Positions 47,801 to 59,800 of a DNA stretch of 64,000 bases are shown piece by piece. Where the stretch lies: NCBI GenBank assembly GCA_964036275.1, contig OZ038433.1, forward strand, positions 39,465,336-39,529,335, read 5' to 3'. Each line of letters opens with the position of its first letter. Within the stretch, counting starts at the first letter, position 1. The stretch comes from Litoditis marina. Its lineage: Eukaryota; Nematoda; Chromadorea; Rhabditida; Rhabditidae. Under the pieces are notes generated by a model. It did no database searches, was not told where the DNA came from, and was given only the letters and a program-made list of their open reading frames with translations. The position numbers were made by a program, and so were the translations under genes.

Positions 47801-49919
47801 TAAATGAAGCATGAACGTGGACGAAAAGCAGCTACTCAATTGTGTACCGAGATTTGTTCAAACTTAGATATTTTATGGATGACCATATATGAATTGTAGT
47901 TGTAGTTTGCGCTGCATACCCGGCATCTCAAATGAAAACCGATATACAAGAACAACCAATGTGGATGAGATAAATGGAAACTGACAAAATAGACATAGTG
48001 TTAAAGATCTCCTTCACGGCAGAAGCAAACAGTTATAAGTTATAGGCATGTTTCAGCTTGAAAAAGATTGGCAGAGAACCAGAACATCCCCAATCTCATA
48101 TATTTTTTCTGAAACATGGAACTCACTCTCCACTGCGGGCTGTACCACGGAAGACGATTGTGAGTGAACTTTCCCAACAGTATTGTTGCTGGCGCGGAAC
48201 CCACGAGAAGGTGGGTGTGAAAATTCAGGCCACTCACGATCGTATCCGTATAGCTAGAATAATAACTACGGAAAAGGCAGCGAAAAACAGCACATTTTCG
48301 AAGCGAACACAAAAAACAGTGACAAATGATGAACTCTCGCACAATCATTTTAATCGGAGGTACCTACAATCCAGTACCCCGCTGTGGTTCGTTTTTTAGT
48401 AGTCAAAACCATAATGCCTCCATTTATAATAAAATTATCCATTTCTGCACCAAACCATTAACCATTGCATAACGGGAGGATTAAAATAATCAAGGAAGGC
48501 CCTTTCCGAACCGAGATCGGCAGAACTCAGAACATGTGAACATGTGATCTCTTTCTTACAAAACTGAAATCTGACACATTTGAAAAACATACACTGACAG
48601 TCTCTCTCTCTCTCTCTCTCTCAACCACCTAGACAGATAAACTCGAGAAGCTAGTCAATTTCTAGCATATTTCTACTAATTTCAGGATATTTATGAGAGG
48701 AAGACGTTTAATTCATCAATTACTTAACTACTTTACTATTTATTAACGCATTGGCGAACAGGTTAGTTTTCGTACAATAGTCATTATCAGATTTTACTGT
48801 GAACTGTGACATGCAATGAGTGTTGTCGTTCTCATGCGAACTGCCAGATGCAGATTTTATCTTTTACCTAACACAAACGTATATTACTGCGAATGATGAT
48901 TGATGGAACTATCCCAATCAGTATCAACATTTTTAATTTTTCTCTTTCTCTTGTATATAACATGCTTGCAAGTAAATCAACCAAACCAAAATGAAACGCT
49001 CAGCGACAATGAATGAATGAATATATCTTATCTTAATAATTGGGAGAGATTGACACCCGCAACATACCTGTTCGTACTCCAAATACTCTCTATTCCGCTT
49101 CTCATTCTCTTCGAATTCCCGCCTGCCTTCAGGACTCATTTTAGCTGAATTTGTTTAACTGTAGACAAAACATCACACGAGCTCGTCAGCGTCATCATAC
49201 GTGACCATACACCAGTAAAGTTGTCGGAATAGTCAGAAAAAAATTCAAAAAACGGCTACTTTTTTGCCGAAAATAAGAAAATCGGTCTACTTTTGATGGA
49301 AAAATAATAAATTTTCACGTGTTCACATCTAGAACGGACTACTTTTTTTTCGCTTCGTCGGACCTTACTGGTGTTTGTACGTGACATTCAGGTGACGTGA
49401 TCCCTAGGTATAAATCAGATGCCTAAGGTCCTAAGAAACACACCCCGCAACGCCGCAACCTGTTAATTACTCACGTAACCTGTTATTTACTGACAAACAA
49501 ATTGAAAAAAAACAATATGTTAATGTTAGCTAACTACTCTTAATCAAAATGTAGAATGTTTGTATTAAATATACACACACCCGTCCTAAATTTTCATTGC
49601 ACAAATTTACTCGCCAAATCTATAGAGCTCTCTGCTAGGTTGTTTCTCATTTTGGTCATATTAATTTCATTGAATATTTGATTTTAACCTATAACAACAT
49701 AACATAAATGAAGAAATATGCGTTAGATGACTGGCGTAAACTGTAAACAAGCAGTACCTTTGAGTCGTCCAGTAACAACTTCATAACTTTCACCATACGA
49801 AAACTCTGTGCTACTAGATGAGGATGAACTAGATGAAGATGAACTAGATGAAGACAACTCCGACTTCCGACGAGCAATCAAGTTAGCCATAAGCATTCTT
49901 GAAACACTGAACGGCGCAC
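38898..49919 (-). CDS. Unrecognised gene for a disordered, basic protein built of duplicated exons (5' end not found)
   Basis: Exons I can support: 49758..49919, 49068..49144, about 48134..48265, 47600..47791, 46711..46910, 45662..45818, 45240..45384, 44991..45074, 42539..42652, about 41770..41899, 41497..41586, 40813..40887, 40285..40359, 39805..39873, about 39407..39590, 38898..38939. Adjacent phases agree where checked. The product would be rich in Ser, Pro, Lys and Arg: a poly-Ser run, a charged segment (EGRREFEENEKRNREYLEYEQ without its first residues), proline-ending modules (FKVPALPPPP), two YWDFxDQP motifs, three RSxR..TEK modules, DRMAGRERSSRLASKRQ and a basic tail (PAKKARTSRKVR) that could be a nuclear localisation signal. 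I do not recognise the family. Several exons may be alternative. The start codon may be the ATG in exon 49758..49919 or lie further upstream. Confidence 0.6.
39805..40887 (-). repeat. Three duplicated small coding exons (SVxxxP...RRSxRxTEK)
   Basis: Exons 40813..40887 and 40285..40359 (25 codons each) and 39805..39873 (23 codons) all start after an AG with SVSPAPV, SVSTAPV or SVLATPA. They end RSKRNTEK, GSKRQTEK or RSNRKTEK followed by a GTAAT or GTATT donor. All are phase 0, so each can be included or skipped without frameshift. Confidence 0.8.
41111..41339 (+). mobile_element. tRNA-derived SINE, copy 1 (intronic)
   Basis: About 229 bp, clearly related along its length to 55772..55995: both share TCAACGCATAATT at the start, CTGTGTACGCACACA inside and AATTTGGCACTCACTATA at the end. 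Inside are a near-consensus A box (TAGCGCAGTGGC, 41248) and B box (GGTTCGGTCCC, 41290), the pol III promoter of a tRNA. It is intronic in the disordered-protein gene. Confidence 0.7.
42731..43101. mobile_element. Foldback element, 151-bp inverted arms around a 69-bp spacer
   Basis: The left arm 42731..42881 (begins ATTAGTAAAAAGTGGGGGAA) and right arm 42951..43101 are inverse complements over 151 bp with very few differences. A transcript would form one long hairpin. It has no ORF of its own: both arms give mirrored short frames. It lies in the intron just upstream of exon 42539..42652 of the disordered-protein gene. Confidence 0.88.
43483..44420. repeat. Tandem array of ~139-bp units, each carrying GGCGCC palindromes
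   Basis: GGCGCC clusters begin at 43483, 43604, 43742, 43881, 44021, 44151 and 44291, a period of mostly 138-140 bp. The last three units are very similar over their full length (TTTCAAATTTCAGCTAAATC...ATAGTTTT), while the left units have diverged. It sits inside the long intron 42653..44990. Confidence 0.85.
44443..44494. repeat. GGGAGGA minisatellite
   Basis: About seven GGGAGGA heptamers directly after the last unit of the 139-bp array. Confidence 0.92.
44713..44735. repeat. GC-rich hairpin (copy 2)
   Basis: GCAGAGCGCTTCGCGCTCCG, the counterpart of the hairpin at 29172..29192, preceded by AGTCCGCAATG as there. Confidence 0.75.
46160..46327. mobile_element. 168-bp MITE with CACCAGTAAG ends and TA target duplication
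   Basis: Begins CACCAGTAAG and ends CTTGCTGGTG, flanked on both sides by TA, as for Tc1/mariner-like elements. The interior is AT-rich and itself partly mirrored (AAGTAGACCGATTTT / AAAAAGTAGTCCG). Confidence 0.75.
48599..48621. repeat. (TC)n microsatellite
   Basis: About 11 TC dinucleotides in an intron of the disordered-protein gene. Confidence 0.95.
49210..49372. mobile_element. MITE of the CACCAGTAA family, inverted copy
   Basis: Begins CACCAGTAAAG after TA and ends CCTTACTGGTG. The interior matches the element at 46160..46327 in the opposite orientation (AAAATCGGTCTACTTTTG). Degraded relatives appear near 46040..46130 and 52225..52365. Confidence 0.7.
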
Positions 49920-50832
49920 CTGCAAATGTGAACAAATACATGACATATTCAAAAGCTAATCTACATACTAATAAGGAGTGGCTATTCTACAAGAAGGAAG
50001 CCGATTTTCAATTAAACTATACTTATTGACTTACTCAGTTGAAATAATTGTGCAACGAAAAGTGTGCAGCCAGATTTGCCAGAATGGCAGAATTATATAA
50101 GAAAATTTGATTCCCAAGTAACGCCGACAATGTAGTCTCAGTCATTACTTGAAAATTATGTTTCAAGTCACCAGTAGCTTACTCTATAATACCGAGCTCA
50201 TGCAATTCTATCAACCACCCAGCTTCTTATGTTTAACTACCACCCTTCTTTCTTCAACTGAACTAGCTCTACTTTGCTCCCCGGAAAAGCTCGAAAGATC
50301 AAAACCAGGACAACTATTTTACGACAAGAGCACATTTATTTACGCCCCCTGGATCAGAGAAATGTATTTTTCAGAGAGCTGGTTTAGTCTCGAAAACTAA
50401 AGCAGCCCAGAACCGAAACTTAAAAAAACTTACCTCCAGCGACTTCACTTGCTGAAGAGATCATATCCTCACTTTATTACACTCCAGTTTATAACTGAAA
50501 AAGAGACTTACAAAGAACAATTACAACAAATAGAAGAGAATTTCAAAAAGAGAGATAGAGAGACAAACGAAAAAGCCGCACCTTGCACGAATGAAAATTG
50601 TACCAGCGCGCGATCTTTTACACAGCGCAATATTCTGTACATTTTCCTTCTGGGATGTAAAACTTCGTTGAGCCCTATAACTTATATAGCATAGTTCTCG
50701 CCAAACTTGCCGATAACTAAGTTTGATCACACAACGCAACTCTTAATATAGTCAACATCACTTTTTCGGATTCAGGTCAAATTCGAAATTTTGTAGTTAT
50801 TCACAGATTAGCACTTCTATAGGTACGTGTGG
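49920..50832. other. Region upstream of the last supported exon
   Basis: Should contain the missing 5' exon or promoter of the disordered-protein gene. Plus-strand open frames at 50149..50400 and 50449..50694 (the latter with EEN, KKRDRE-type charged residues) have no splice, motif or poly(A) support that I can see, so no gene is called. Confidence 0.4.
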
Positions 50833-53800
50833 CCGTATTTTATAAGCTCAAGTAGCCATGTAAGTTGGCCAATTCCACAAGGAACCCGGTATTTCGTTAA
50901 CCCTATCAGGTAACCTTAACCGGGTTACCTGGTTAACCCTTTTGTTAACCACTTGTTAACCCACTTTTACAATGTCTTTTGGGGCAAATTTAGGGTTACC
51001 AAGTGATTAAAGGGGGGCAGAATTGAATGTTCAAATAATAGGAAAAAATCAGACAAGTCGTTATATACTAATCTCTTTCTGAAATACCAACTATCAATGC
51101 TCTATTTTATAATTTTACATAATTTTCACCTAGGTCAGACACGCAGAGGAGGTTTGGAATGGCGCCAAGTTACGTGACAGCCGTAGTTTAGTTACCGATA
51201 CAGAACATCAATATTTATACCAGCTTGGTAAATACAAGGCAGTGAAAAAATATATTGCTCAACATCATATGTGAGCCTTTCAATGTCTAAATTCAACAAA
51301 ATAAGAGCATTTCATAAGGACTTTTCTATATAATAGTCACACGCAATAAACGAACACGCAGAGAAAGTAGGGTATTTTAGCGAAGTACAGAAACCAAACA
51401 GTAACAATGTTGTCTTCAATGAACTCGGAAATAAGTATATAAAGCATTTACACTGCAAAGTTAAAATGGTAGAACACTATCTACAGAACAGCAAAGAACA
51501 ATATTCATAATGTTTGTCTGAATAATCCTAATTTTAAAATTTCAATAATTTTAAAATTTACACTACCAAGTGAGAGTAACATCGCCGAAATAAAACCACA
51601 TAAATGGCCGAATATTATATAAGGAATCATAAAAGTATAAAAATCATGAGGACATGAAGGAAGAAAAACTACCAGATTCCGCAAAGAAAACTAACGACTT
51701 TCGCCAATAGAACATGGCAAGTAAATGATACGACCATACGATGAATGTCCAAAATGGACTCCCAGCTAATCCAGTGACTCGAATAATGAAACCCTAGAAT
51801 ACGAAGTATTTTAAAAGTTCCGCCAGAAACGAGGCCCAGTTTACGTGTTTACAATTGTCTCTGACTATCCCGGCATTGTTCACTCAAACTATTATTACCT
51901 TTTCGATACGAACAAAGTCCCCTCGCTGCCTCCAAACATAATTCACATTTTCCATCAGAATCATTCATTTTTGATAATACTATGAGGAAAGAAGTACCAA
52001 GTTACCTATTTTCGGTCGAGCAGCAAATGTAGAATGCAGTTATGCAGAGTAGCAGAGAAAAGACCATGGATGTGGGTAGCAATCTGGCAACTCATCTCAC
52101 CAAATACATCTGAAACAACGTTTTTTGCAAAACTGCCAACATTAGCGAGTAAAAAACAGACAGTGGAAAGTTTCTAAAATACCACGACAGAAGCAATGTA
52201 CTTGTATTATTTCAATCAGTCGATCATATGCCAGTAAACTCATCCGAATAGCCAAAAAAACGGGCTACTTTTTCGGCAAAAAAACGATAAAAATATGCTA
52301 CTTTCGATGCGAAGTCAATATTTTTCACGTATTTGAATCTATGAACCGACTCCTCTTTATCGTACATTCAGTCTCGAAATACAAAATAGCAATGAATTGA
52401 CTTACAATTCACATATAATGGCCATCAGTTCGGTTTGTCCAGTGAGGATTCATTCCACATTTAGGCACTGCATCCTCTTTCTCCTACTTCATAGTGAGAA
52501 AATCTGAAATCAATTTCATATCACAAAACTGAATCAAATAATAAATTATCATGCATCAATATGTGTGTGTATACAGTATGGTTCATGTTCGTGACACTGC
52601 GAAAATACAAAAACTTGGCAATCGTACTACTACATGGCTAAACTGATGACTCTAGAAATGACCCGGTTTTCGGCAACTCTTTTTCAGAATATGTAGGTAA
52701 CAAGGTAACTAATCACCTAAGCTGAAAGCAACCTAGAAACAACAAAAAAAACAGGAACCGTTCAAACTAATGGTAAACTTCAAACTTTGGATATTGCGCT
52801 GAGCGGAACAGTAACCGGTTTCCTATTTTAGGTTATCAGCTAGTTACTCAGATGAAAACATACGGTTATCATTACGAACGGTTAGGGTCAGATAAAGAAG
52901 TCGCCGCTAAAAACGACTAGGGATATCCACATACTAGTCGGCATACATCGCTACGGTACAACTAATTACTCCTCAAAAACCAAAAAAACAATTACTTTTC
53001 AAAAGAATTCTTTTTTTTGAAAACGGGGTCATTTTCGCGGACCAGTCCGTTTTAGTGGCGGGTCTGTTTACAGGTTTGCTCAGTTTCCGGATGAAATTAT
53101 AAAACAATACATACGAATTCCTCTATTAGATATACTACGGAAATATAATAGTTTAGTTTTGAAAACAGAAATAAAGAAGGCAAACATGCAATTCAAACTA
53201 ACCTGATAGGAATTTGGAAGAGGGAAACAACATGCATCGACAACGATACACCCAAACGAAATCCATTCTCGCACGAGGGACGATCGTCTATGTGGAGTCT
53301 GAAAATAGCGTTGAATGTTGAATGGGTATTTGTCGAAACAGTGAAGAACCTAGAACGCAGTGACTAGATAGGGGAACGGAAAAGGGAGAAAAACATAACC
53401 AAAGGAGAGAATCTGAATAAACCAATCCAAAAATTGCCGCCGAAAAAGGTCGAAATTGAAAATCAATTTTTTTTTGTTAGACAGAACCTATTTTTCATTG
53501 TGCGCACAACTAGGTGAAGCTTTTACAGCGTACTTACACATGAAATATAAAGAAAACGTAAATGAAAACGGAATATTGAAAGAAATACGGAACATTGTAG
53601 AAAAATTTGGAAAAACAGTCAGCCACGTCTGCCTCTGCCATATTCGCATTGAAGTGCGTTTATTAGCATTAGAGCGCGTGTCATGAAATGTTGGGTTCTC
53701 AGACAGGGCCCAGCCAATTGGCCAGCCAATTTTTTCAATTGCAGCCAATTAGCCGCTAAAATCGGGTGCATACCGTAATCCGAAGACGTTTTTTTGACCG

Positions 53801-55685
53801 TTTTTCTGCGTTTTTCGGGTGGAATGAAGCCTACAGACTTATATTCAGTGTTCTGACAATTGGCGAAAAATTCAGAAACTGGGCGAAAGCTGAAAATTTC
53901 TCAATGATTGCTTCCGATCGTGTTTTTAGGATTGGCACGGTAAACCATCTCTCTCGCTTCTTTAGCACAACGAATTAACATTTGTTTTGTCTGAATTGGA
54001 TGTATTTCATTGTTATAGGCGATGTAAATCCTTAAAAACACGAATCTGTGGTCATAACGTCAAATTACGAATTCCGATTCGCCTCTTGGTGGCTAACTCT
54101 GATCAATAGCGCCAATCTCTCTCAGTGGGTGAAATAGAGTTTTAGGAACATGCATTCACTGTTCTTCACGGTGAATCAAAACAGGTCAAAGTAAAATAAC
54201 GTCGAAAAATCGTGGTTTCAGTGCTTGCAATCGTGCTTTCTTGAATTACAGCGAATAGCTTTTTTTGCCCCTTTAAGCGAACAACTAGAGGTGTTCAAGG
54301 TTTAAATTGAATGTCTGCAATCAAAATAGCCAATTTGGTTGTTGATAAATATGATTTTTAGATCAAAACGCTCGAATTTGAATTTATGGGTTACGGTAGT
54401 TTCTAAAATTCGCGGCTAACTCCGGCCAATTAGCGCCAACTTTTCTGAGTGGTGTCATGGAATCGACCATTCAATTCTGTCCTCCTTTAACAAAAGGGTT
54501 AACCAGGTAACCCGGTTAATGGTTAACGGCTATGGTTAACGAAATACCGGGTTAAATAAAGAATTCGCCATGTAAGTTACTTGAGCAAATTTTCAATAGT
54601 TCATATCTGCCGCAGTTTTCAATAGTTTTTGTGGTGTTTTGCTTGCTTGAATGGTACTCTTCGCTACCACAGAAACAGGCGAAAAATCTGTTGAACCCAG
54701 GAAATGAGAAGTGAATAAGCTCATTGAAAATTCGACCTACATAGGAATTTCGTGACCAGAATTGAATCCACAGTAAACCCGTAGTTAGGCGAAACCGTGG
54801 TAGATCCGCAGTAAACGTGCAGTAAACCCGCAGTAGATAACATAGTAAACTATTCAGAAGTGCGTGCTTCGTGTGAAAATGCAATATTATAACGCAAAAA
54901 CTGAAGAGATAAACGTATCGGAGATTATACAAATCAGTTTCGAGAAAATGAGTAGATAAATTTTTTCAAGTCTGACAGTTCAACTTTTTTTTCGATCGTT
55001 ATGATGAGTTCCTGACAACTGCATTTCTACAATATGAGTATTCAATCGTTTGAAATGAACGAATTGACATTTTACTTAGCAAATCTGTGATGGAAAACCA
55101 TATAGTGGAAATTAACGAGACGAACTTCCATAGTTATGGCTCATAACTTCAATTTCTTCACCAAATCATGATTGTCCAAAAATTTGTTCCGATTTCCTGA
55201 TGTGCAATTAATATTCATGCATATTGGAAAATTGAATGCATTTTCACCCTTAAAAACGAATTTTGAAAAAAAAATTCCGCCCTTACTTAAGTACGGACTT
55301 CTCCATCACTATTCGTTGAGATTGAGTTGACTTCGGTTTAATTACCCAAGTTTGAGGTACTTTTCGAGAACAGAGAGGTATCCTATTTGCCTTTGATGAT
55401 GATAGGATGCATGGAGCGCTCCTATTGCGTTAAATAAAACAATTTTTTGAAAAAGTATTATTTTAGATTATTTGTGGTAGATTTGAATATCAATTAGTTT
55501 ACTGCGCAGTTTACTGCGGGTTTACTGCAGGTTTACTGCAGATTTAGCCCTGGTAGTACCGCGGTACTACCAGCGGTGAATCGGCAGTCAAACCGGGGTA
55601 GAACTGCAGTGACTTTGCTGTCAATTGGCGGTTTTTATTTCCCTGTGATGTAACTTACATGGCTACTTGAGCTTACAAAATACGG
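50833..55685. mobile_element. Large (4.85 kb) region bounded by 34-bp inverted repeats
   Basis: CCGTATTTTATAAGCTCAAG at 50833 and its inverse ending at 55685 match over 34 bp with one difference. The region encloses a second inverted-repeat element (50884..54552) and a 1.1-kb right part that has its own mirrored GCAGTAAACC-type repeats (54765..54850 against 55490..55545). No large ORF is present, so any transposition would be non-autonomous. Confidence 0.7.
50884..54552. mobile_element. Inner 3.67-kb inverted-repeat element
   Basis: Ends ACCCGGTATTTCGTTAACC (50884) and its exact inverse (to 54552), then after a short unpaired stretch a perfect 28-bp inverted pair at 50921..50948 and 54488..54515 rich in GGTTAACC. 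The interior lacks a convincing coding region and carries one degraded CACCAGTAA-type MITE near 52225. Confidence 0.75.
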
Positions 55686-55771
55686 GCACTAGTTTTTAAT
55701 TTCTACATGAACGGACAGGCGGGAGGGTAACTGGGAAAGAAGGCATCAGGATCTGAATAGCCAAATAATGG

Positions 55772-55995
55772 TTCAACGCATAATTGAAACAAACTTGTTG
55801 AATGATATAGTCATCGCCAACGGAAGGGCGGGAGGGAACTGTATATCACACTTTCCACTGTGTACGCACACACGTCTTCGATTCCGAAGCTTGTCGCAAA
55901 TGTGCTCGAATAGCGCAGCGCACTGCTACGAATATTTTGCTTGCAGGTTCGATTCCAACGACCGACATAAATTTATAAATTTGGCACTCACTATA
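55772..55995 (+). mobile_element. tRNA-derived SINE, copy 2
   Basis: Full-length relative of 41111..41339. The A box TAGCGCAGCG is at 55911, and a perfect B box GGTTCGATTCC at 55946..55956. It ends AATTTGGCACTCACTATA. It lies just right of the 4.85-kb inverted-repeat region. Confidence 0.7.
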
Positions 55996-56307
55996 GTATA
56001 ATTTTTTTAACCTTAACTAATATAACTTGTTGCACACGCTCAACTCACCTTATTCCAAGAAATTTTATCGTCTTTATTCTGTCACAGTTGTGTTGATCAC
56101 CAGTGATGTGACAATCCATCTCTTGACTTTTGTTTATCTATTTATAACTGACCCATGCCCGTCTAAATGATTTTTATTTTCACGCTTCCTCGTAAGTAGG
56201 TTGTGCTTTAGGGACCGTTCCTCCTTTATTTGGAGGTTTGAGGTGATTAGTCGGTATTGTTAACATTAAAAAACCACAATCATTCATCTAGGAACGCCGT
56301 CGACAAG

Positions 56308-56627
56308 ATGCCATGCCCACCGTCCTTCCCGCCGAACCCGAATCCGAGCCACCTGCCGCTACCAGTATGGAAACTGAGGAAAACCCAGAAGCTGAGTCAA
56401 CTTTACCCGTTGAGGTACCGAGATCCGATGTTGATAGTGAAAGTAATGTAGATCAACAGACTGTTTGGACCTGGCAGCATGATTTGGCTGTGCAGAAAAT
56501 TTTGAAACAGCATGATGGTGATCGTGTTTATGATATGTATAATGTGATCCGCACTTATCATCCTATTGATCAGAAATTAATTTCTGACCATTTATTTCCA
56601 AAGATTCCGTTTCCGTCTCCATTTTGA
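56308..56627 (+). CDS. Small hypothetical protein or last exon (about 104 aa)
   Basis: Two ATGs lie 5 bases apart (56308 and 56313); only the second opens the 104-codon frame ending at 56627. The first half is Glu/Pro/Ser-rich and probably disordered. The second half (TWQHDLAVQKILKQHDGDRV and following) looks like a folded helical segment. Overlapping AATAAA signals start at 56792, 165 bp downstream. TTCATCTAG/G upstream could be an acceptor, so this may be the 3' exon of a longer gene or a stand-alone gene. No family recognised. Confidence 0.4.
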
Positions 56628-56791
56628 GCCCTCTTCGCCATAATCAATATGTTGTCATTGTTCCCATGGCTATCCGTACCATTGACCTCTCATGAACTCT
56701 GTAGTTTTTCCTTTTTTCATTGATATTTTTCTTCAGCCAATGTTATTTCCAATATTCTTTACCTGTCCCGTTGCACACTATGTGTATGATA

Positions 56792-56807
56792 AATAAATAA
56801 ATAAATC
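56792..56807 (+). promoter_or_regulatory. Overlapping AATAAA poly(A) signals
   Basis: AATAAATAAATAAAT on the plus strand, downstream of the small ORF at 56313..56627; the main reason to think that ORF is transcribed. Confidence 0.5.
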
Positions 56808-59800
56808 TAGATCTCAACGTCCTGTTTTGCTCCGTGTTCTCAAAAATGCGGCGCGACCACGCGCACGTACATACACCGCCGAGTTCACCAACGTACAAAA
56901 CTTTCAAAATGTCTATAAAAATACAAAACCATATTCAAAACATTGGACAAATTACCACAATCAAAGCTGTGAGAGAGGACTTGTAGATATCATAAAAAGA
57001 ACATAGCATTGAGGGATCAAGGATTGCTGCATTACAGTAACCCAAATTCTGTTGGTTTCTAGTTTGCTCCGAAATAATGTGGTTTTCTGCATTTTCTGTA
57101 TGTAACGTGTGAAACTTTCATCTCAAAACAGAATAAGTGACTTTTCATTTTTAAAAAAACTACTTACATTGCACATTGTAGAGGTACGACCCCTTTAAAC
57201 ACACAATCCCTTGGAATCCGTTTTTCATAGAATTTTCTTTTAACATTGTGTTGTTTAATTATGAATACTTTGGTTTAATACTTTATGCGCAATGAATCTT
57301 TTTATTATTCATACGCTACTATGTGCACGTATAAATAGTACCAAACTGAACCAGTCAATATTTCGATAAGTAAGAGTTGGAGTTCTCACAAAACTTCGAG
57401 CCGGTTTTGTTATCATTAGGCCAAATACTACGAGTTCACTTTTCACCCTAAAGTATCGCAGCAGGTAGTAATACCACACTTCCGTTTTGGGTAATTGTTT
57501 TACTGAGTTCACAACCATCTTCGGAATAGCAGGCTCCGATGCGTACGGACAGGTACTCAGCTCGGTTGTATCCCTTTTCTCCACCACTGCGTGAGGATGA
57601 GGCCATGTAGACGGTAAATTCAACGAAACGTCGCTACTTCCCAGAAAGCAGCCTATCATCTCGTGTTCGGTTTAACAGGCGAAATCTAACAATGTACTCC
57701 AATATACCCAGATTCATCGACAGTGGGACATGCAGAACTTTAGGTAATGTTTACAGTAGCTGATACAGGGTTACTTCAAACACAGGGAACTGTCGGTAAC
57801 CTCTACCATATTTGTACCTACAGTTTCACAGAAATATATCACTTACTGAACTACTACTAAACGGCTATAGAGGGTGTCAAACGAATATATAGGCGGTACA
57901 CACCATAAATTTTGAGCGGCAAATTTTAGCTGTTTGACCGAACCGCTACTAGAGTTTTGGTAGTGGGTACTAGTCGCCAAATTTCTAGATTTTAGTAAGG
58001 TTAGAACTTAGAACCATTCAAGCTTTTCCTCTGACACCACCCTCCCCACAGGTAGGGTATATGGCTCGATTTGTCGCCCATTCCCCCCGCCCCCCCCGCT
58101 AGATTGTAATCTACATCAGATAAGAGAGAGAGACTGGTTATGGAAAACTCTGCTTCTCTTCACTCTCCCTATGAGGCATACATTCTCTTTCTCTCTTTCT
58201 CTCACCTTCTTTCTCGCTTTCTTTCTTTCTCTTCCTCTCCCTTTCTCTCGCTGTCTGTTCACTCTTCTTTTGCCTGCTTTCTCATAACGAATAAGTCTAT
58301 ATAATTCATTCAACTTGTTTGTCTCTATATGTTCTCTACATCTCTCTTCTCTTCTTCCTTTCTAACTCTCTCTCTCTCTCTCTCTCTGTCTATCTCTCTT
58401 TCTCGTTCATTTTCTCTCGTTTTCTCTCTCTACCTCCACTGACATCATCTCCTTGTTTGAAACCTTTTTCAAACTCGATCACTAACAATGCAGTTTTTCA
58501 GATTAGAAAACACGCTGGGCTACAAATTTCGAAGTTGTTTCACTATTGCTCGACGAAAGTTCAGATGAATACATAATATGCTGAACATTTTTTGAACCTA
58601 ATGATTCCCCTGCTCATCCCATAACCATATCTCCAAAAAAGACAACACATGTTGGCAATATATCCCAATTAGATATATCAGGACTTTTTCACGCGAGAAT
58701 CTGCGAGCTATGAGTTATGGGCGATGAACAACTGGTGCGGCTATTAGCATTACTAGCGATATGATGAATTATGGAAACAGGTTTTAAAACGTTGTATTTT
58801 CACTATTATTTACATACCATCCATTCATGTGCGCTTATGGAGATATGAAATAACACAAAGGTTTCAATCGGTAATCCGGGTGAGTGTTGTAAATCAACGT
58901 AAATGATAATCAGGATATTCTCACTCAAGTTGGTGATGCATCATCATAGATAAACCTTCAGTATATTTCGAGTTCACTGACAATTATATGATTACATAGA
59001 TGAAAATCAGATGTAGTTTTTTCACCTTTGTTAACTGGCAAACATAATTTCACCTTCACAAACCACAGTTTCACTTCGAAGTCCCGGCTTGTACTTTATT
59101 ACTCGGAATAGTTTAGACGGTGAACTTTTTCTGCGCTTCCGTTGTTCTCAGACTCAAAAACATCTCGCGATGAACTATCGCCCTGCTATTCATGAGTCAA
59201 AACTGACAAAACGCAAAAAACAGCAGAGATTGTGCTCTGCGAAACAAAAAGAGTGGAGGCCGATGAAAAACCGTAAACTTTCAAACATCGATCAAGGTTA
59301 CATGGCTGTAGTAGAGTAAATGAATGACATGACAAGATTAACGAGTGAAACATTCGCCGCGCAACCTACAGAAAGGTAATGTATCGGAAATTATCGAACT
59401 GGAGATAACGCATGTAAAAAGTAAACAGTTTAAAGAATGTAATTGAAAAATGCATGACCTCAAAGAGTGTTGAGTCTCAAACTATATAGTTGTTACTCGT
59501 TACATTATAACTTGAACGTTTCCAAATAGAAAAAAATGAAGTCTATGAAGAGCTCGAGCACATTCAAAGTAGTTGAGCTTCACGAACTGTCAAATATCGC
59601 AGTTCTGTAAAACTTTACTGATGTTTTGTCTCATTATTCGTCTTTGTAACAACAGTTTTTAACATTTGCGAACACTTTCCTGGAGTCCCTGAACAAAACT
59701 AGTTTCAATATTTATTCTGTTCTATTCAGAACGATCTTCTGTAGACATAGTCGTTTCAATATTAATACAATCACAATAACAATAATGCATGCAAGAAGTG

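Noticed and set aside
57309..57659. 116-codon minus-strand frame
   Set aside because: It has an ATG but no recognisable motif, no splice partners and no nearby poly(A) signal; kept only as a note.
58116..58576. Open frames rich in Arg/Glu (minus) or Ser/Leu (plus)
   Set aside because: Low-complexity CT-rich DNA; no coding signals.
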